A stretch of DNA of 64,000 bases from Levilactobacillus zymae (GCF_032190635.1 NZ_JAVLAS010000001.1:806001-870000), one strand, 5' to 3'; numbered from the stretch's first letter, positions 29,257 to 40,303 are shown. Notes: generated by a model not told the origin, from the letters alone. Translations and numbers: made by a program.

Positions 29257-31716
29257 ATGGCAGTAGATTTCGATTCCAAGTCTTACTTGGAAAAAGTTGA
29301 CGCCTGGTGGCGCGCAACGACTTATCTCTCCGGTGGGATGATTTTCCTTAAGAGCAACCCACTGTTCTCAGTTACTAACACACCAATCCAAAAGGATGAC
29401 GTTAAGGTTAAGCCTATTGGACACTGGGGTACGATCTCAGGACAAACGTTCCTGTACGCGCACGCTAACCGTCTGATCAACAAGTACGGCTTGAACATGT
29501 TCTACATCGGTGGCCCTGGTCACGGTGGTCAAGTAATGGTGACGAACTCTTACTTGGACGGAACTTACACTGACGCCTTCCCAGAAATCACCCAAGACCT
29601 TGAAGGGATGTCCCGTTTATACAAGCGGTTCTCCTTCCCAGGTGGTATTGGCTCTCACATGACTGCCCAAACCCCAGGTTCCCTTCACGAAGGTGGGGAA
29701 TTAGGTTACTCACTCTCTCACGCTACTGGTGCCGTTTTAGATAACCCAGACCAAATTGCCTTCACGGTAGTTGGTGATGGGGAAGTTGAAACTGGTCCAG
29801 CTATGACGGCGTGGAACTCCATCAAGTTCTTGAACCCGAAGAACGACGGTGCTGTTTTACCAATCCTGGACTTAAACGGCTTCAAGATTTCTAACCCAAC
29901 CCTGTTCTCTCGGATGGACGACGAACACTTGACGAAGTTCTTCGAAGGGTTAGGCTGGTCACCTCGATTCATCGAAAACGATGATATCCATGACTACATG
30001 GCTTACCACGAAAAGGCTGCTGCAGTCTTTGACCAAGCTATTGCTGACATCAAGCAAATCCAAAAGGATGCGCGTGAAAACGGCAAGTACGAAGATGGTA
30101 CGATTGCACCATGGCCAGTTGTTCTGGCTCGTTTGCCAAAGGGTTGGGGCGGTCCTACGCACAACCCAGCCGGCGAACCAATCGAAAACTCCTTCCGTGC
30201 TCACCAAGTTCCGCTTGGTTTATCCCAAAACAACTTCGACGAATTACCAGAATTCGAAGCTTGGATGAACTCATACAAGCCAGAAGAATTATTCAACACG
30301 GATGGGACTTTGAAGGCCGAAGTCGCTGACTTTGCCCCTAAGGGTGACAAGCGAATGGCTGCTAACCCATTAGCTAACGGTGGCCGTGCGCGTGGCGAAA
30401 AGCCAGAATTATTAGACTTACCTGACTGGAAGTCTTACGCTAACGACATCAACGAAAGCAACCGTGGGACGAACTTACCAGACGGCAACCGGAACATGGA
30501 TATGAACGTCTTATCAACGTTCTTCGCCGGTGTGGCTACCAAGAACCCATCTTCATTCCGGATCTTTGGCCCTGACGAAACCATGTCCAACCGTCTTTGG
30601 GAAATGTTCAAGATTACCAACCGTCAATGGGAAAGTCCGGTCAAGGAACCAAATGACCAATACGAAGCCCCAGAAGGTCGGATCTTGGATGCCCAATTAT
30701 CTGAACACCAAGCTGAAGGTTGGTTAGAAGCCTACACGCTGACTGGTCGTCAAGGGGTCTTCACTTCTTACGAATCATTCTTGCGCGTTGTTGACTCCAT
30801 GATCACTCAGCACTTCAAGTGGATCCGCCAAGCGGCTGCTGAAGACTGGCGCAATGATTACCCATCATTGAACCTGATCTCCACTTCCACTGTGTTCCAA
30901 CAAGACCACAACGGTTACACCCACCAAGATCCAGGTATCTTAACTCACTTGGCTGAAAAGAAGTCTGACTTCGTTCGCCAATACCTGCCAGCCGATGGGA
31001 ACAGCTTGTTAGCCGTCTTTGACCGGGCCTTCAAGGACCGTCAAAAGGTTAACCACATCGTTGCTTCCAAGCAACCTCGTCAACAATGGTTCTCCATTGA
31101 TGAAGCTGAAGAATTGGCAACTGAAGGAATCAAGGCAATCGACTGGGCTTCTACGGTGGCCGAAGGCGAAGATGCTGATATCGTCTTTGCTTCTGCCGGT
31201 GTAGAACCAACCATCGAAACCTTGGCTGCTCTTCACTTGATCAACGATGCCTTCCCAGCCGTTAAGATGCGTTACGTCAACGTGGTTGAATTAGGTCGTT
31301 TACAAAACAAGAACGGTCAATTGAACGCAGAACGGGCCTTGTCTGATGACAAGTTCAGCTCATTATTCGGTGAATCCGGGACGCCAGTTGTCTTTGGCTT
31401 CCACGGTTACGAAGACTTGATCGAATCCATGTTCTACGAACGTCAACACTTAGGCTTACACGTGCATGGTTACCGTGAAGATGGTGATATCACCACCGCT
31501 TACGACATGCGGGTTTACTCCGAACTTGACCGGTTCCACCAAGCTAAGGACGCCGTTAGCGTCTTGGTTAACAAGGGTGTGATTGACGAAGCTGCCGCTA
31601 AGGCCTTCGATGCTAAGATGGATGAAATCTTGGCTAAGCACTTTAAGGTTACCCGTGACGAAGGTCACGATATCGAAGAATTCACGAAGTGGCAATGGAC
31701 GCCACTGAAGAAGTAA
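29257..31716 (+). CDS. xpk: Phosphoketolase (xylulose-5-P/fructose-6-P)
   Basis: This 819-residue ThDP enzyme cleaves xylulose-5-phosphate (and often fructose-6-phosphate) with phosphate to acetyl phosphate and glyceraldehyde-3-phosphate, the key step of heterolactic fermentation. Motifs are IGHWGTISGQTFLYAHANRL, GGPGHGGQ, GELGYSLSHATGAV, the ThDP site GDGEVETGP...NG, and HGYREDGDITTAYDMRV near the end. GAAGGAG precedes the ATG. Codon choice is clearly different from neighbours (many CCA, GCT, GGT, TCT), as expected for a very abundant protein. It is monocistronic. Confidence 0.98.
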   Translation: MAVDFDSKSYLEKVDAWWRATTYLSGGMIFLKSNPLFSVTNTPIQKDDVKVKPIGHWGTISGQTFLYAHANRLINKYGLNMFYIGGPGHGGQVMVTNSYLDGTYTDAFPEITQDLEGMSRLYKRFSFPGGIGSHMTAQTPGSLHEGGELGYSLSHATGAVLDNPDQIAFTVVGDGEVETGPAMTAWNSIKFLNPKNDGAVLPILDLNGFKISNPTLFSRMDDEHLTKFFEGLGWSPRFIENDDIHDYMAYHEKAAAVFDQAIADIKQIQKDARENGKYEDGTIAPWPVVLARLPKGWGGPTHNPAGEPIENSFRAHQVPLGLSQNNFDELPEFEAWMNSYKPEELFNTDGTLKAEVADFAPKGDKRMAANPLANGGRARGEKPELLDLPDWKSYANDINESNRGTNLPDGNRNMDMNVLSTFFAGVATKNPSSFRIFGPDETMSNRLWEMFKITNRQWESPVKEPNDQYEAPEGRILDAQLSEHQAEGWLEAYTLTGRQGVFTSYESFLRVVDSMITQHFKWIRQAAAEDWRNDYPSLNLISTSTVFQQDHNGYTHQDPGILTHLAEKKSDFVRQYLPADGNSLLAVFDRAFKDRQKVNHIVASKQPRQQWFSIDEAEELATEGIKAIDWASTVAEGEDADIVFASAGVEPTIETLAALHLINDAFPAVKMRYVNVVELGRLQNKNGQLNAERALSDDKFSSLFGESGTPVVFGFHGYEDLIESMFYERQHLGLHVHGYREDGDITTAYDMRVYSELDRFHQAKDAVSVLVNKGVIDEAAAKAFDAKMDEILAKHFKVTRDEGHDIEEFTKWQWTPLKK

Positions 31717-31751
31717 TTCTTCTCTGACCAATTAACTTGAATCCAAAGAAA

Positions 31752-31783
31752 AGGCCCGCAGACTTCGGTTGGCGGGCTTTTTT
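31752..31783 (+). terminator. Terminator of xpk
   Basis: The stem gcccgc/gcgggc around agacttcggttg is followed by a run of Ts. Confidence 0.85.
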
Positions 31784-31927
31784 GATGGCGTAATGGTGAA
31801 TCAAGCGAGGTATCGTAGGGGAAAAGGGTAGAGTTGGTGACGTTTTGCGGCGGACTAACCATTTCTGTGATAGACTATAGCTGGATTTAGCGTTTAAATT
31901 TAGACATAGATTTGGCGGCGAATTTTC

Positions 31928-32134
31928 ATGAAACGTTGGTGTAACCTCAATCTAGTGCTGGTCGTCGGGCTGATGGGGCTGTGCTTTTTCCTAGAAGACC
32001 ATCAAGAGACCATGCCTCATTGGCTGGTCATCAATGGGACGTTGGCACTGGTTGTTGTAGTGGGGCGGTATGCCTACCGTCTCTTGACTCAGCCCGCATC
32101 CCCGCATGATGCGAGCAAATCAAAACAGGTTTGA
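31928..32134 (+). CDS. Small hypothetical membrane protein
   Basis: The 68-residue product has two hydrophobic segments (about residues 8-21, and 33-52, WLVINGTLALVVVVGRYAYR) and a polar tail. I know no family. The ribosome binding site is weak (ggcgg), but the frame ends at a clear terminator and is followed by no other plus-strand gene, which supports it being real. Confidence 0.5.
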   Translation: MKRWCNLNLVLVVGLMGLCFFLEDHQETMPHWLVINGTLALVVVVGRYAYRLLTQPASPHDASKSKQV

Positions 32135-32165
32135 GCAATCCAGTTGGACTGCTCAAACCTGTTTT
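32122..32165. terminator. Bidirectional terminator
   Basis: A perfect 16-bp inverted repeat (aaaacaggtttgagca/tgctcaaacctgtttt) with a 12-base loop serves the small plus-strand gene and the minus-strand Cof phosphatase operon. Confidence 0.9.
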
Positions 32166-32177
32166 TGGGTACCGAGG

Positions 32178-32861
32178 TTACTTTAAAGCGTATTTCCGAA
32201 TAGCGGCGGCCACCCCATCTTCGGCGTTGGTCAAAGTTACCGCATCGGCGGCTAATCCGCGTAAAGCGTTCCCCTTGCTGGCTTCCTTGTTCATGACTTC
32301 GATAAAGAAGGGGGTACTTTGAACCACGTAGTACTTGTCGTGGAAGTCTTGTGGAATCAACGGCTTAATGCGATCGATGTTGGCCGGTGAATCAACGAAC
32401 ATGGCTTTGGAGACGGTCACGTCACGGGGCATCTCACCTACGGAACGGTAACGAATCAACATCTTGACCAGGTTGCTTTCAAAGATGGTGTAGGGGTTGA
32501 TGTCCTTGTTGGCCGTGTAGATATAATCTGGCGTTTCAATTTGGAAGCTGACCTGAAGCTTCCGGGATAGGGCTTCTAAGTCGATGTAATCGTTAAAACT
32601 CAACGCGTGGTTGATTAAGACCTTACCGGAAACGGTCTGAGCAACCGCCCCGTTATAGGTTACGGCGTACTGATCATCGCCACTAATGCCGAGCTCCTGA
32701 ATGTAAGGGGCCACGCCAGTGAGGGGCCGGCCACTGCACAAGACGACCTTGATGCCTTGGGCGGAAGCGGCTTTGACGGCGTCGATGGTGGCGGGAGCGA
32801 GTTCGTTCTTTTCGTTTAATAGGGTGCCGTCGATATCGATGGCGATTAATTTAATAGACAT
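32178..32861 (-). pseudogene. Cof-type HAD sugar phosphatase with internal deletion (motif IV lost)
   Basis: The N terminus [16 protein letters not shown] and the CSGRPLTG and KGNAL motifs identify a Cof/YidA phosphatase, usually about 270 residues. This product has 227. Around residues 200-210 the chain goes from [12 protein letters not shown] straight to [16 protein letters not shown]. Family members have about 43 more residues there, including motif IV (GDxxND), whose Asp residues bind magnesium. The loss is in frame, with the junction near 32244-32255. The product may be stable but should be inactive. ATG at 32861 has AAGGAG upstream. It is last in the lipL operon. Confidence 0.8.
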
Positions 32862-32864
32862 GAA

Positions 32865-34229
32865 TTAAGACTCCTTAGGTTGGATGAGTTGGTTGTTTTG
32901 AATGTAGCGACTAAAGTCATCGTAGATTGGTTGGAACAGGTCGGGCGCGTCGTCACCGGGGTTTAACATCTCTTTCGGGAAGAAGAAGCGTTGATCGCCG
33001 GTGAACTTCCCGCGTAAGGCGTTGACCAGATCCGAAACCGTCGATAGTTCTAGTAAGGAACCATCGGGTTGTTGGATCTCGATTTGGGTTAACGGGTGAG
33101 ACATCTTAGGGTCGTAGGCGTCGTCGTAGGGTAAATCATAACTGTTATCCGTAGCGGTGTAATAGTCGGTGTTAAACCCGACCGAGGCAATCATTTGCCG
33201 TAATGGCGTCAGTAGTTCCCGGGTGTTAGCGGTGTAAACGGCACTCTTCAACGGCTTGCGATCCAAGAAGCGGTGGGCCAGGTCGGCCAAGATGTCGTCG
33301 GGCGATTGGCGCCAATGAGTGAAGTAGGTGGTCAACACGCCGTCGTCGAGGTACAGGTAGTCCTGGAGGTCGAATTCGTGGTTAAAGAAGGGCAGTAAGA
33401 GGTGGGGAATGAAGCTTTCGTCGCTCTTACCGTTTTGATAGAGGTAGTTGGCCCGCGCCAGTAGGTGATCCAAGATGACTTCCATCGCCCGAGAAACCGG
33501 GTGGAAGTAGATTTGTTGGTACATCTGAAAGCGGCTCATCACGTAGTCTTCGACCGCGTGCATGCCGTTCATGGCAAAGGCAATTCCGCCCTTGTAGGGG
33601 CGCATCACGCGTAGAATCCGCGTCAGGTCGAAGGTGCCGTATTGTGTGCCAGTATAGTAGGCATCCCGTAACAGGTAGTCCATCCGATCGGCATCGATTT
33701 GACTGGAAATCATCTGAACCACCTGCGGATTCGGGTAGGTTTTTTGAATCACGCTAGCGACTTCGGCGGGGAAGGTGGGACTGACCTGCCGCAACACCTG
33801 ATTAACCTCCGTGGTTGGCGAGGTTAAAATCTCCGCCGTGATGGCTTCGTGGTCGGTGTGAAAGATATGCTCAAAGGTGTGGGAATATGGACCGTGGCCG
33901 ATGTCGTGGAGCAACGCGGCACACAGGGCCGTGAGTCGTTCGTGATCATCCCAACCGCCATCTCCCGGCGTTTTAGTTGGGTAGTTCCGTTGAAAATTAT
34001 CGCAGATTTGGCGGGTAATTTCGTAGACCCCCAAGCAGTGCGCAAAGCGCGTGTGCTCGGCACCGTGGAAGACCAGAGAAGCGGTCCCCAACTGCTTAAT
34101 GCGGCGGAGTCGTTGAAACTCGCGGGTGTTAATGAGGTCTAAGATGACCTGATGACGGACATAGATATAGTTATGCACGGGATCGCGAAGCACTTTCTCG
34201 TGGGGTAGACGTGCGGTTGCGTAGGACAA
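32865..34229 (-). CDS. HD-domain phosphohydrolase (YwfO-like)
   Basis: The 454-residue protein has the HD metal-binding set: His in HTRFAHCLGVYEI, HD in ALLHDIGHGPYSH, and a later Asp in SSQIDADRMDYLLRD. It resembles YwfO of Bacillus and other dNTPase/(p)ppGpp-like HD proteins; the substrate is not known. The start is TTG (34229) with AAGGAGG well placed upstream on the minus strand. It sits 13 bases after lipL and 3 bases before the phosphatase gene, so all three form one operon. Confidence 0.88.
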   Translation of the reverse strand: MSYATARLPHEKVLRDPVHNYIYVRHQVILDLINTREFQRLRRIKQLGTASLVFHGAEHTRFAHCLGVYEITRQICDNFQRNYPTKTPGDGGWDDHERLTALCAALLHDIGHGPYSHTFEHIFHTDHEAITAEILTSPTTEVNQVLRQVSPTFPAEVASVIQKTYPNPQVVQMISSQIDADRMDYLLRDAYYTGTQYGTFDLTRILRVMRPYKGGIAFAMNGMHAVEDYVMSRFQMYQQIYFHPVSRAMEVILDHLLARANYLYQNGKSDESFIPHLLLPFFNHEFDLQDYLYLDDGVLTTYFTHWRQSPDDILADLAHRFLDRKPLKSAVYTANTRELLTPLRQMIASVGFNTDYYTATDNSYDLPYDDAYDPKMSHPLTQIEIQQPDGSLLELSTVSDLVNALRGKFTGDQRFFFPKEMLNPGDDAPDLFQPIYDDFSRYIQNNQLIQPKES

Positions 34230-34242
34230 CGAAAGAACCTCC

Positions 34243-35073
34243 TTATTGGGTTAAATTGGGTTGACGGCGGGCCATCTGAGCGGTGGCGTGGGCCAGCGCC
34301 GTGGTGAACCGGGGCTGGGTCATGAGACTGGCTAATTTGGCCTGACCGACCCGGACGCCAGTCGCCTGACAGGCGGTGACCAAACGTTGGCGGGCGGCGG
34401 CGAGGGTGCTCGGTTGATTGAGGAGCGCCGCCGTGGTGGTCATCACGGCCGGATCAACGTCGGGAAAGTCCCATTGATTGGGTTTCCCTGCTAGTCCGGC
34501 GTGATAGAAGTCACGAATGAGCCGGCCGCGGCTGGGCTGATCCCCGTTGACGCTGAGATACAGCATGGTGACCAGGGCATGGGGATTGCGTCGTTGGGAC
34601 AACCCCGCAATTTTTTGTCCGTTGACACTTAAATCGTAGTCGCCCGGACAGTAGGAGTGGGTGACCTCGAAGTGTTCAATGGTCAATTCCGGCCAGGCTT
34701 GGCGGACCAGCGCCAGCATTTGCTCGTAGGCGGCATCCACACTGAGGGGCGGTGTGGTTAAGGGGCTGAACAGCGAGACGTTTAAAATGCCCGCGTCGGC
34801 CACCACGGCGAGCCCCCCGGAGTTCCGCAGGACCCAGTTGTACCCGTGACCCTGAACGGCGCGAACAGCGGCAGGGAGGTCGGGGAGACGTTTATCCTTC
34901 AGTCCCAAGATGACCGTGGGCGTCATTTCCCAGAAGTGCAGAATGGGTTGGCCCAGTTCCGCCACCAGGTCTAGCAGCGCGTTGGTGTACCCAAACGCTA
35001 GATTTTTTTGATTGGCGGGAATGGGAGTATCGAGTGTTTGCAGGGAATCACTTGAAAACGTCAAGGGTTGCAT
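34243..35073 (-). CDS. lipL: Octanoyl-[GcvH]:protein N-octanoyltransferase (LipL-like)
   Basis: The 276-residue protein belongs to the biotin/lipoate ligase fold. The motif SYCPGDYDLSVNGQKIAGLSQRR holds the candidate catalytic Cys (about residue 142), the hallmark of LipL/LipM amidotransferases rather than ATP-using ligases. WVLRNSGGLAVVADAGILNVSL is the usual lipoyl-binding loop. LipL moves octanoyl or lipoyl groups between carrier proteins. In Bacillus, ywfL (lipL) also lies near ywfO, the HD gene found next here. Start ATG 35073 has AAGAAGG upstream. Confidence 0.82.
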   Translation of the reverse strand: MQPLTFSSDSLQTLDTPIPANQKNLAFGYTNALLDLVAELGQPILHFWEMTPTVILGLKDKRLPDLPAAVRAVQGHGYNWVLRNSGGLAVVADAGILNVSLFSPLTTPPLSVDAAYEQMLALVRQAWPELTIEHFEVTHSYCPGDYDLSVNGQKIAGLSQRRNPHALVTMLYLSVNGDQPSRGRLIRDFYHAGLAGKPNQWDFPDVDPAVMTTTAALLNQPSTLAAARQRLVTACQATGVRVGQAKLASLMTQPRFTTALAHATAQMARRQPNLTQ

Positions 35074-35113
35074 GCAAACCGGCCTTCTTTCCTGAAAAAG
35101 TTCTTATCGTTTC

Positions 35114-35142
35114 ATTATACTAGATTTTGGGCGGGACGTCAG
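35114..35142 (-). promoter_or_regulatory. Promoter of the lipL operon
   Basis: On the minus strand CTGACG (complement of 35137-35142), 17-bp spacer, TATAAT (complement of 35114-35119). Confidence 0.6.
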
Positions 35143-35334
35143 GTTGGCGGAACGGTCTAAGGGCTTTCAGTCAGATGAAAGCGGCGTCCACTGCTCACGA
35201 GCGGTCTGGTACCGGCTAGTCGCTTGAATGAGCGGCAACGGGTCTTAAAATTGAGAAATAGAATATGTAGGTTTTTACCCTTGAATGGACTATAATTAGG
35301 CTTGATATGACTCATGGAAAGGAAGGACCGAGAA

Positions 35335-35775
35335 ATGGATCAACTTTCAGCGGGCGTTCCAGTCGTGATTCACTTGGAAACCCACATTAAGCAGGACCAA
35401 GACGTGTCGGACTATAGTTTAGACGTGGATGGTCAATTGGTTCAGGTGGGCGCCAATATGTACTTGCGCTACCTGGAACCCAACGAAGAGACGGGCGAGC
35501 AGGTCCCCGTGACCATGAAGTTTACCCCGAACGGGGAGATTCACCTAACCCGTAACGCCGAGGCCGAGTTACGCCTGCACTTTGTCAGTGGTAAGCGGGT
35601 CACGGCCCGCTACCGGACGCCGTACGGGATCATGCCCATTGAGACGGTGACCCCGTACCTGGAGGCCGATTTCAAGGAGCGGCCCTTCAGTGGGAACATC
35701 AAGATTGACTACCTCCTTTACGCGGGCGAACAATTAGTGGGGAACTACAAGATTCGATTGCATTTTACCGCGTAA
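35335..35775 (+). CDS. DUF1934 domain-containing protein (YwiB-like)
   Basis: The 146-residue protein matches the DUF1934/YwiB family, a small beta-barrel of calycin-like fold with no known function: GVPVVIHLETHIKQDQD at the start, RLHFVSGKRVTARYRTPYGIMP and FSGNIKIDYLLYAGEQLVGNY later. GGAAAGGAAGG sets ATG 35335; ATG 35314 would overlap the binding site. A TATAAT hexamer is at 35291-35296. It lies just before rpoE, as in other lactobacilli. Confidence 0.85.
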   Translation: MDQLSAGVPVVIHLETHIKQDQDVSDYSLDVDGQLVQVGANMYLRYLEPNEETGEQVPVTMKFTPNGEIHLTRNAEAELRLHFVSGKRVTARYRTPYGIMPIETVTPYLEADFKERPFSGNIKIDYLLYAGEQLVGNYKIRLHFTA

Positions 35776-35819
35776 ACGAGTATTATATTTCGTAGACTGT
35801 GGAAAGGACGTGCACCAGT

Positions 35820-36449
35820 TTGGAATTAAAAGTCTTTGAGGGCCAGAACAAAAAGGAATTATCAATGATCGAGGTTGCCCACGCCATTTTGTCACAACAT
35901 GGTGACGTGATGGCTTTTGCCGACTTGGCAAACGCCGTACAGACGTACTTGGGCGACAGCGACAAAGAAATTCGGGAACGGCTGTCCCAATTCTATACGG
36001 ATTTAAACGTTGATGGTAGTTTCATTTCTCTGGGTGATAACCTTTGGGGACTGCGAACTTGGTATCCGTTTGAATCCATCGATGAAGCAACGGTCCACGC
36101 CGAAGAAGACGAGGACCAACCTAAGCGCAAGAAACGTAAGAAGGTTAACGCCTTTTTGGCCGACACCACGGATGATGACGACGTGATCGATTACGATGAC
36201 GACGATCCGGAAGATGATACGGACACGACTTACGCTAACGACGATGACGATGATGATGACACCACGGGTGGCAACAGTACGCCGGACTTAGGTAAGTTGC
36301 AAAACGGCTTGGGCTTGGATAACGAAGATGAAGAAGACGATACGGAAGATATTCCGGATGGTATTGAAGATCAGTTATCCCAGATGGACGCCCCGGATGA
36401 CGACGAAGCCGATGATGATGACGAGGAAGACGACGACTCACAAAAGTAA
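35820..36449 (+). CDS. rpoE: RNA polymerase delta subunit
   Basis: RpoE (delta) is a Gram-positive RNA polymerase subunit that speeds recycling and promotes selectivity. The 209 residues have the folded HARE-HTH domain (about 1-90, [47 protein letters not shown]) and a long, very acidic disordered tail of Asp and Glu. The start is TTG 35820, because homologues begin M-E-L-K-V-F-E-G and GGAAAGG lies upstream. HelD, its functional partner in polymerase recycling, is also in the window. Confidence 0.95.
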   Translation: MELKVFEGQNKKELSMIEVAHAILSQHGDVMAFADLANAVQTYLGDSDKEIRERLSQFYTDLNVDGSFISLGDNLWGLRTWYPFESIDEATVHAEEDEDQPKRKKRKKVNAFLADTTDDDDVIDYDDDDPEDDTDTTYANDDDDDDDTTGGNSTPDLGKLQNGLGLDNEDEEDDTEDIPDGIEDQLSQMDAPDDDEADDDDEEDDDSQK

Positions 36450-36462
36450 TTGAGACTCGTGC

Positions 36463-36491
36463 TTGACTTAGCCATTAAAACCAGGTACTAT
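36463..36491 (+). promoter_or_regulatory. Promoter of pyrG
   Basis: TTGACT (36463-36468), 17-bp spacer, TACTAT (36486-36491); the start would be the GGG at 36499-36501. Confidence 0.8.
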
Positions 36492-36498
36492 GTTTTTT

Positions 36499-36569
36499 GG
36501 GCTCCTTGCTACTTGTAGTGAGGACAACTGAACGGTTAGCTCCCTATTCCAACGAATAGGGAGCTTTTT
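36499..36569 (+). promoter_or_regulatory. CTP-sensing attenuator of pyrG
   Basis: The predicted transcript begins GGGCTC (36499-36504), the sequence at which polymerase adds extra G residues when CTP is low in the Bacillus pyrG system. A terminator follows: agctccctatt (36538-36548) with aatagggagct (36555-36565), then Ts. The upstream arm is pyrimidine-rich (GCTCCCT), so a 5' poly-G tract could pair with it and prevent termination. This matches the known pyrG reiterative-transcription mechanism in all parts. Confidence 0.88.
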
Positions 36570-36612
36570 ATTAGTTTCAGAGCGACCCTAAATTAATCTT
36601 ACAAGGAGCTAG

Positions 36613-38223
<1,611 letters not shown>

Positions 38224-38648
38224 GTTAAAGCGAATAAGCTAAGGAAAATGCTCGGAGACTGACGATTAACGTCGGTTGCCGAGCATTTTTGGTCTAAAGT
38301 AAGTGACCGGTCATACGAGACCTATTTCGGTTGGGGTCAACGGTCGGTCGGGGTATAGTAGGAGTAAGTGGAACTAGCAACAGCTGAGCTCCCTAATCGA
38401 ATGAGAAAAAGGCGACAAGGGATCGACCGGGGTTATCATTGATTTCTCATAATTTGAAACTTAAACGGAGCGTGTAACCGCTTCAACCCGGTTTTTAGCC
38501 GCTTCGGCCCGACTTTTTGGCCTGCCAATATTACATTTTTGCTGAAATCTCGGGAAACGGTTGTCTTTTTGCCGCGCATTATTTATCATTATAGCTGACT
38601 GTATGGAGTCATCTATGAGAGATAAGTTTAAGTGAGGATCGCATCACG
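38224..38648 (+). other. Intergenic region pyrG-murA: terminator, short repeats and murA promoter
   Basis: The pyrG terminator is atgctcgg (38248-38255) with ccgagcat (38279-38286) then Ts. Two imperfect 21-22-bp direct repeats (CCGCTTC..CCCG..TTTTT type) lie at 38476-38496 and 38497-38518. The murA promoter is TTGTCT (38561-38566), 17-bp spacer, TATCAT (38584-38589). I see no gene in the rest. Confidence 0.65.
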
Positions 38649-39938
38649 ATGAAAAAAATGATAATTCATGGCGGCCAACGCCTAACCGGAGAGGTTACCA
38701 TTGGTGGCGCCAAAAACAGCACAGTCGCACTCATCCCGGCCGCAATTTTAGCGGACACGCCGGTTCGTTTTGATATGGTTCCGGATATTCTGGATGTGCA
38801 CAACTTGATGCTGATTTTAAAATCCATGAACGTCCACTCGACGTTTGAAGACGGGGTCCTGACTATTGACCCGACGGAAATCGTGGAGGCCCCATTACCA
38901 AGTAAAGCAATTAAGAGTTTACGTGCATCGTATTATTTCATGGGCTCATTACTGGGCCGGTTCCAACGGGCGACGTTGAGCTTTCCCGGTGGCGACAACA
39001 TCGGGCCGCGGCCCATCGACCAACACATCAAGGCCTTTAAGGCGTTGGGCGCGGCGGTTAGTGAACGGGACAATACCGTCCACATCACCACCGGCCCCGC
39101 CGGCTTACACGGCGCTCAGATCTTTTTGGACGTGGTATCGGTCGGCGCGACCATTAATTCGATTTTGGCAGCGGTTAAGGCCGAGGGAACCACGGTAATT
39201 GAAAACGCCGCGAAGGAACCCGAGATTATTGATATTGCCACGTTCTTGAACAATATGGGGGCCCACGTGCGGGGCGCCGGTACCGACGTGATTCGCATCG
39301 AAGGGGTTAGCACGTTGCGGGCGATGAACACCCACACAATCATCCCCGATCGGATCGAAGCCGGGACTTATTTGTCCATGGCGGCCGCCGTTGGTGACGG
39401 GGTCGTGGTCAAAAACGTGATTCCGGAACATTTGGAATCCTTTACGGCCAAGATGATCGAAATGGGTGTGAATTTGGAGATCGACGAGGACAGTATTTTT
39501 GTGCCGCATTCGGAGAATTTAAAGCCGATTCAGGTTAAAACCATGCCGTTCCCCGGGTTTGCCACCGATTTACAACAACCCTTAACGCCGCTGTTGATGT
39601 GCGCCAAGGGAAGCAGTGTGGTCATCGATACCATCTATCCTAAGCGCATCAAGCACATCGCCGAATTGCGCAAGATGGGGGCCAACATTCGCTCCGAAAA
39701 CGATATGATTGTGGTTGATCCGTCCACGCACCTAGTGGGCAGCGAGGTCCAAGCCGGCGAAATCCGGGCGGGAGCGTCGCTGGTGATTGCCGGGCTGATG
39801 GCCCAGGGAACCACGGTGATCGATAATGCCGACAACATTCTGCGGGGGTATGACCGCATCGTGCAGAAACTCACGGCGTTGAATGCCGACGTGAGTATTC
39901 AAAGCGCAGCCACTTTAGTCGAAGACGGTCAAGATTAG
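38649..39938 (+). CDS. murA: UDP-N-acetylglucosamine 1-carboxyvinyltransferase, Asp variant
   Basis: MurA transfers enolpyruvate to UDP-GlcNAc, the first committed step of peptidoglycan synthesis. The 429-residue chain starts [24 protein letters not shown] and carries the catalytic loop as [13 protein letters not shown]. In most bacteria the loop is GGCxIGxRP, with the Cys attacked by fosfomycin; here Asp (residue 116, codon 38994-38996) takes its place. Asp variants elsewhere are active and fosfomycin resistant. It follows pyrG and precedes rpmE2, as in related lactobacilli; a second MurA may exist outside the window. Confidence 0.95.
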   Translation: MKKMIIHGGQRLTGEVTIGGAKNSTVALIPAAILADTPVRFDMVPDILDVHNLMLILKSMNVHSTFEDGVLTIDPTEIVEAPLPSKAIKSLRASYYFMGSLLGRFQRATLSFPGGDNIGPRPIDQHIKAFKALGAAVSERDNTVHITTGPAGLHGAQIFLDVVSVGATINSILAAVKAEGTTVIENAAKEPEIIDIATFLNNMGAHVRGAGTDVIRIEGVSTLRAMNTHTIIPDRIEAGTYLSMAAAVGDGVVVKNVIPEHLESFTAKMIEMGVNLEIDEDSIFVPHSENLKPIQVKTMPFPGFATDLQQPLTPLLMCAKGSSVVIDTIYPKRIKHIAELRKMGANIRSENDMIVVDPSTHLVGSEVQAGEIRAGASLVIAGLMAQGTTVIDNADNILRGYDRIVQKLTALNADVSIQSAATLVEDGQD

Positions 39939-39941
39939 GCA

Positions 39942-39970
39942 TTGCTGAGACTACCGTTTCATGCTATAAT
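39942..39970 (+). promoter_or_regulatory. Promoter of rpmE2
   Basis: TTGCTG (39942-39947), 17-bp spacer, extended TGC-TATAAT (39965-39970). Confidence 0.75.
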
Positions 39971-40040
39971 GTGACGGTTGACGATTAAAATCAATCTCTG
40001 GTCCAGTCAATGGGCTAGGGCAAAAGGAGCGTATTACATT

Positions 40041-40292
40041 ATGAAAAAAGGTATCCATCCAGATTACCGGGAAGTTGTCTTCCAAGACTCTTCAACCGGT
40101 TACAAGTTCTTGTCCGGTTCGACGGCAACGTCTGACGAAACGATTGAATGGGAAGACGGTAACACTTACCCATTGATCCGGGTTGAAATCACTTCCGATT
40201 CTCACCCATTCTACACGGGTAAGCAAAAGTTTACTCAAGCCGATGGTGCGGTCGACCGTTTCAACAAGAAGTACGGTCTTACCAACAACTAA
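40041..40292 (+). CDS. rpmE2: 50S ribosomal protein L31, type B
   Basis: The 83-residue protein begins [20 protein letters not shown] and lacks the zinc-binding cysteines of the other L31 form, which marks it as type B. It is a large-subunit surface protein. AAAAGGAG (40022-40029) sets the ATG at 40041. It has its own promoter and terminator and codon choice of a highly expressed gene. Confidence 0.97.
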   Translation: MKKGIHPDYREVVFQDSSTGYKFLSGSTATSDETIEWEDGNTYPLIRVEITSDSHPFYTGKQKFTQADGAVDRFNKKYGLTNN

Positions 40293-40303
40293 AGCAAGTA
40301 TTG

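Noticed and set aside
35799..35819. Upstream start of rpoE at 35799
   Set aside because: It would include the ribosome binding site in the coding sequence, and homologues begin at the TTG-encoded M-E-L-K-V.
36160..36446. Simple repeat of GAT/GAC codons in rpoE as a repeat element
   Set aside because: It is the normal acidic disordered tail of the delta subunit.
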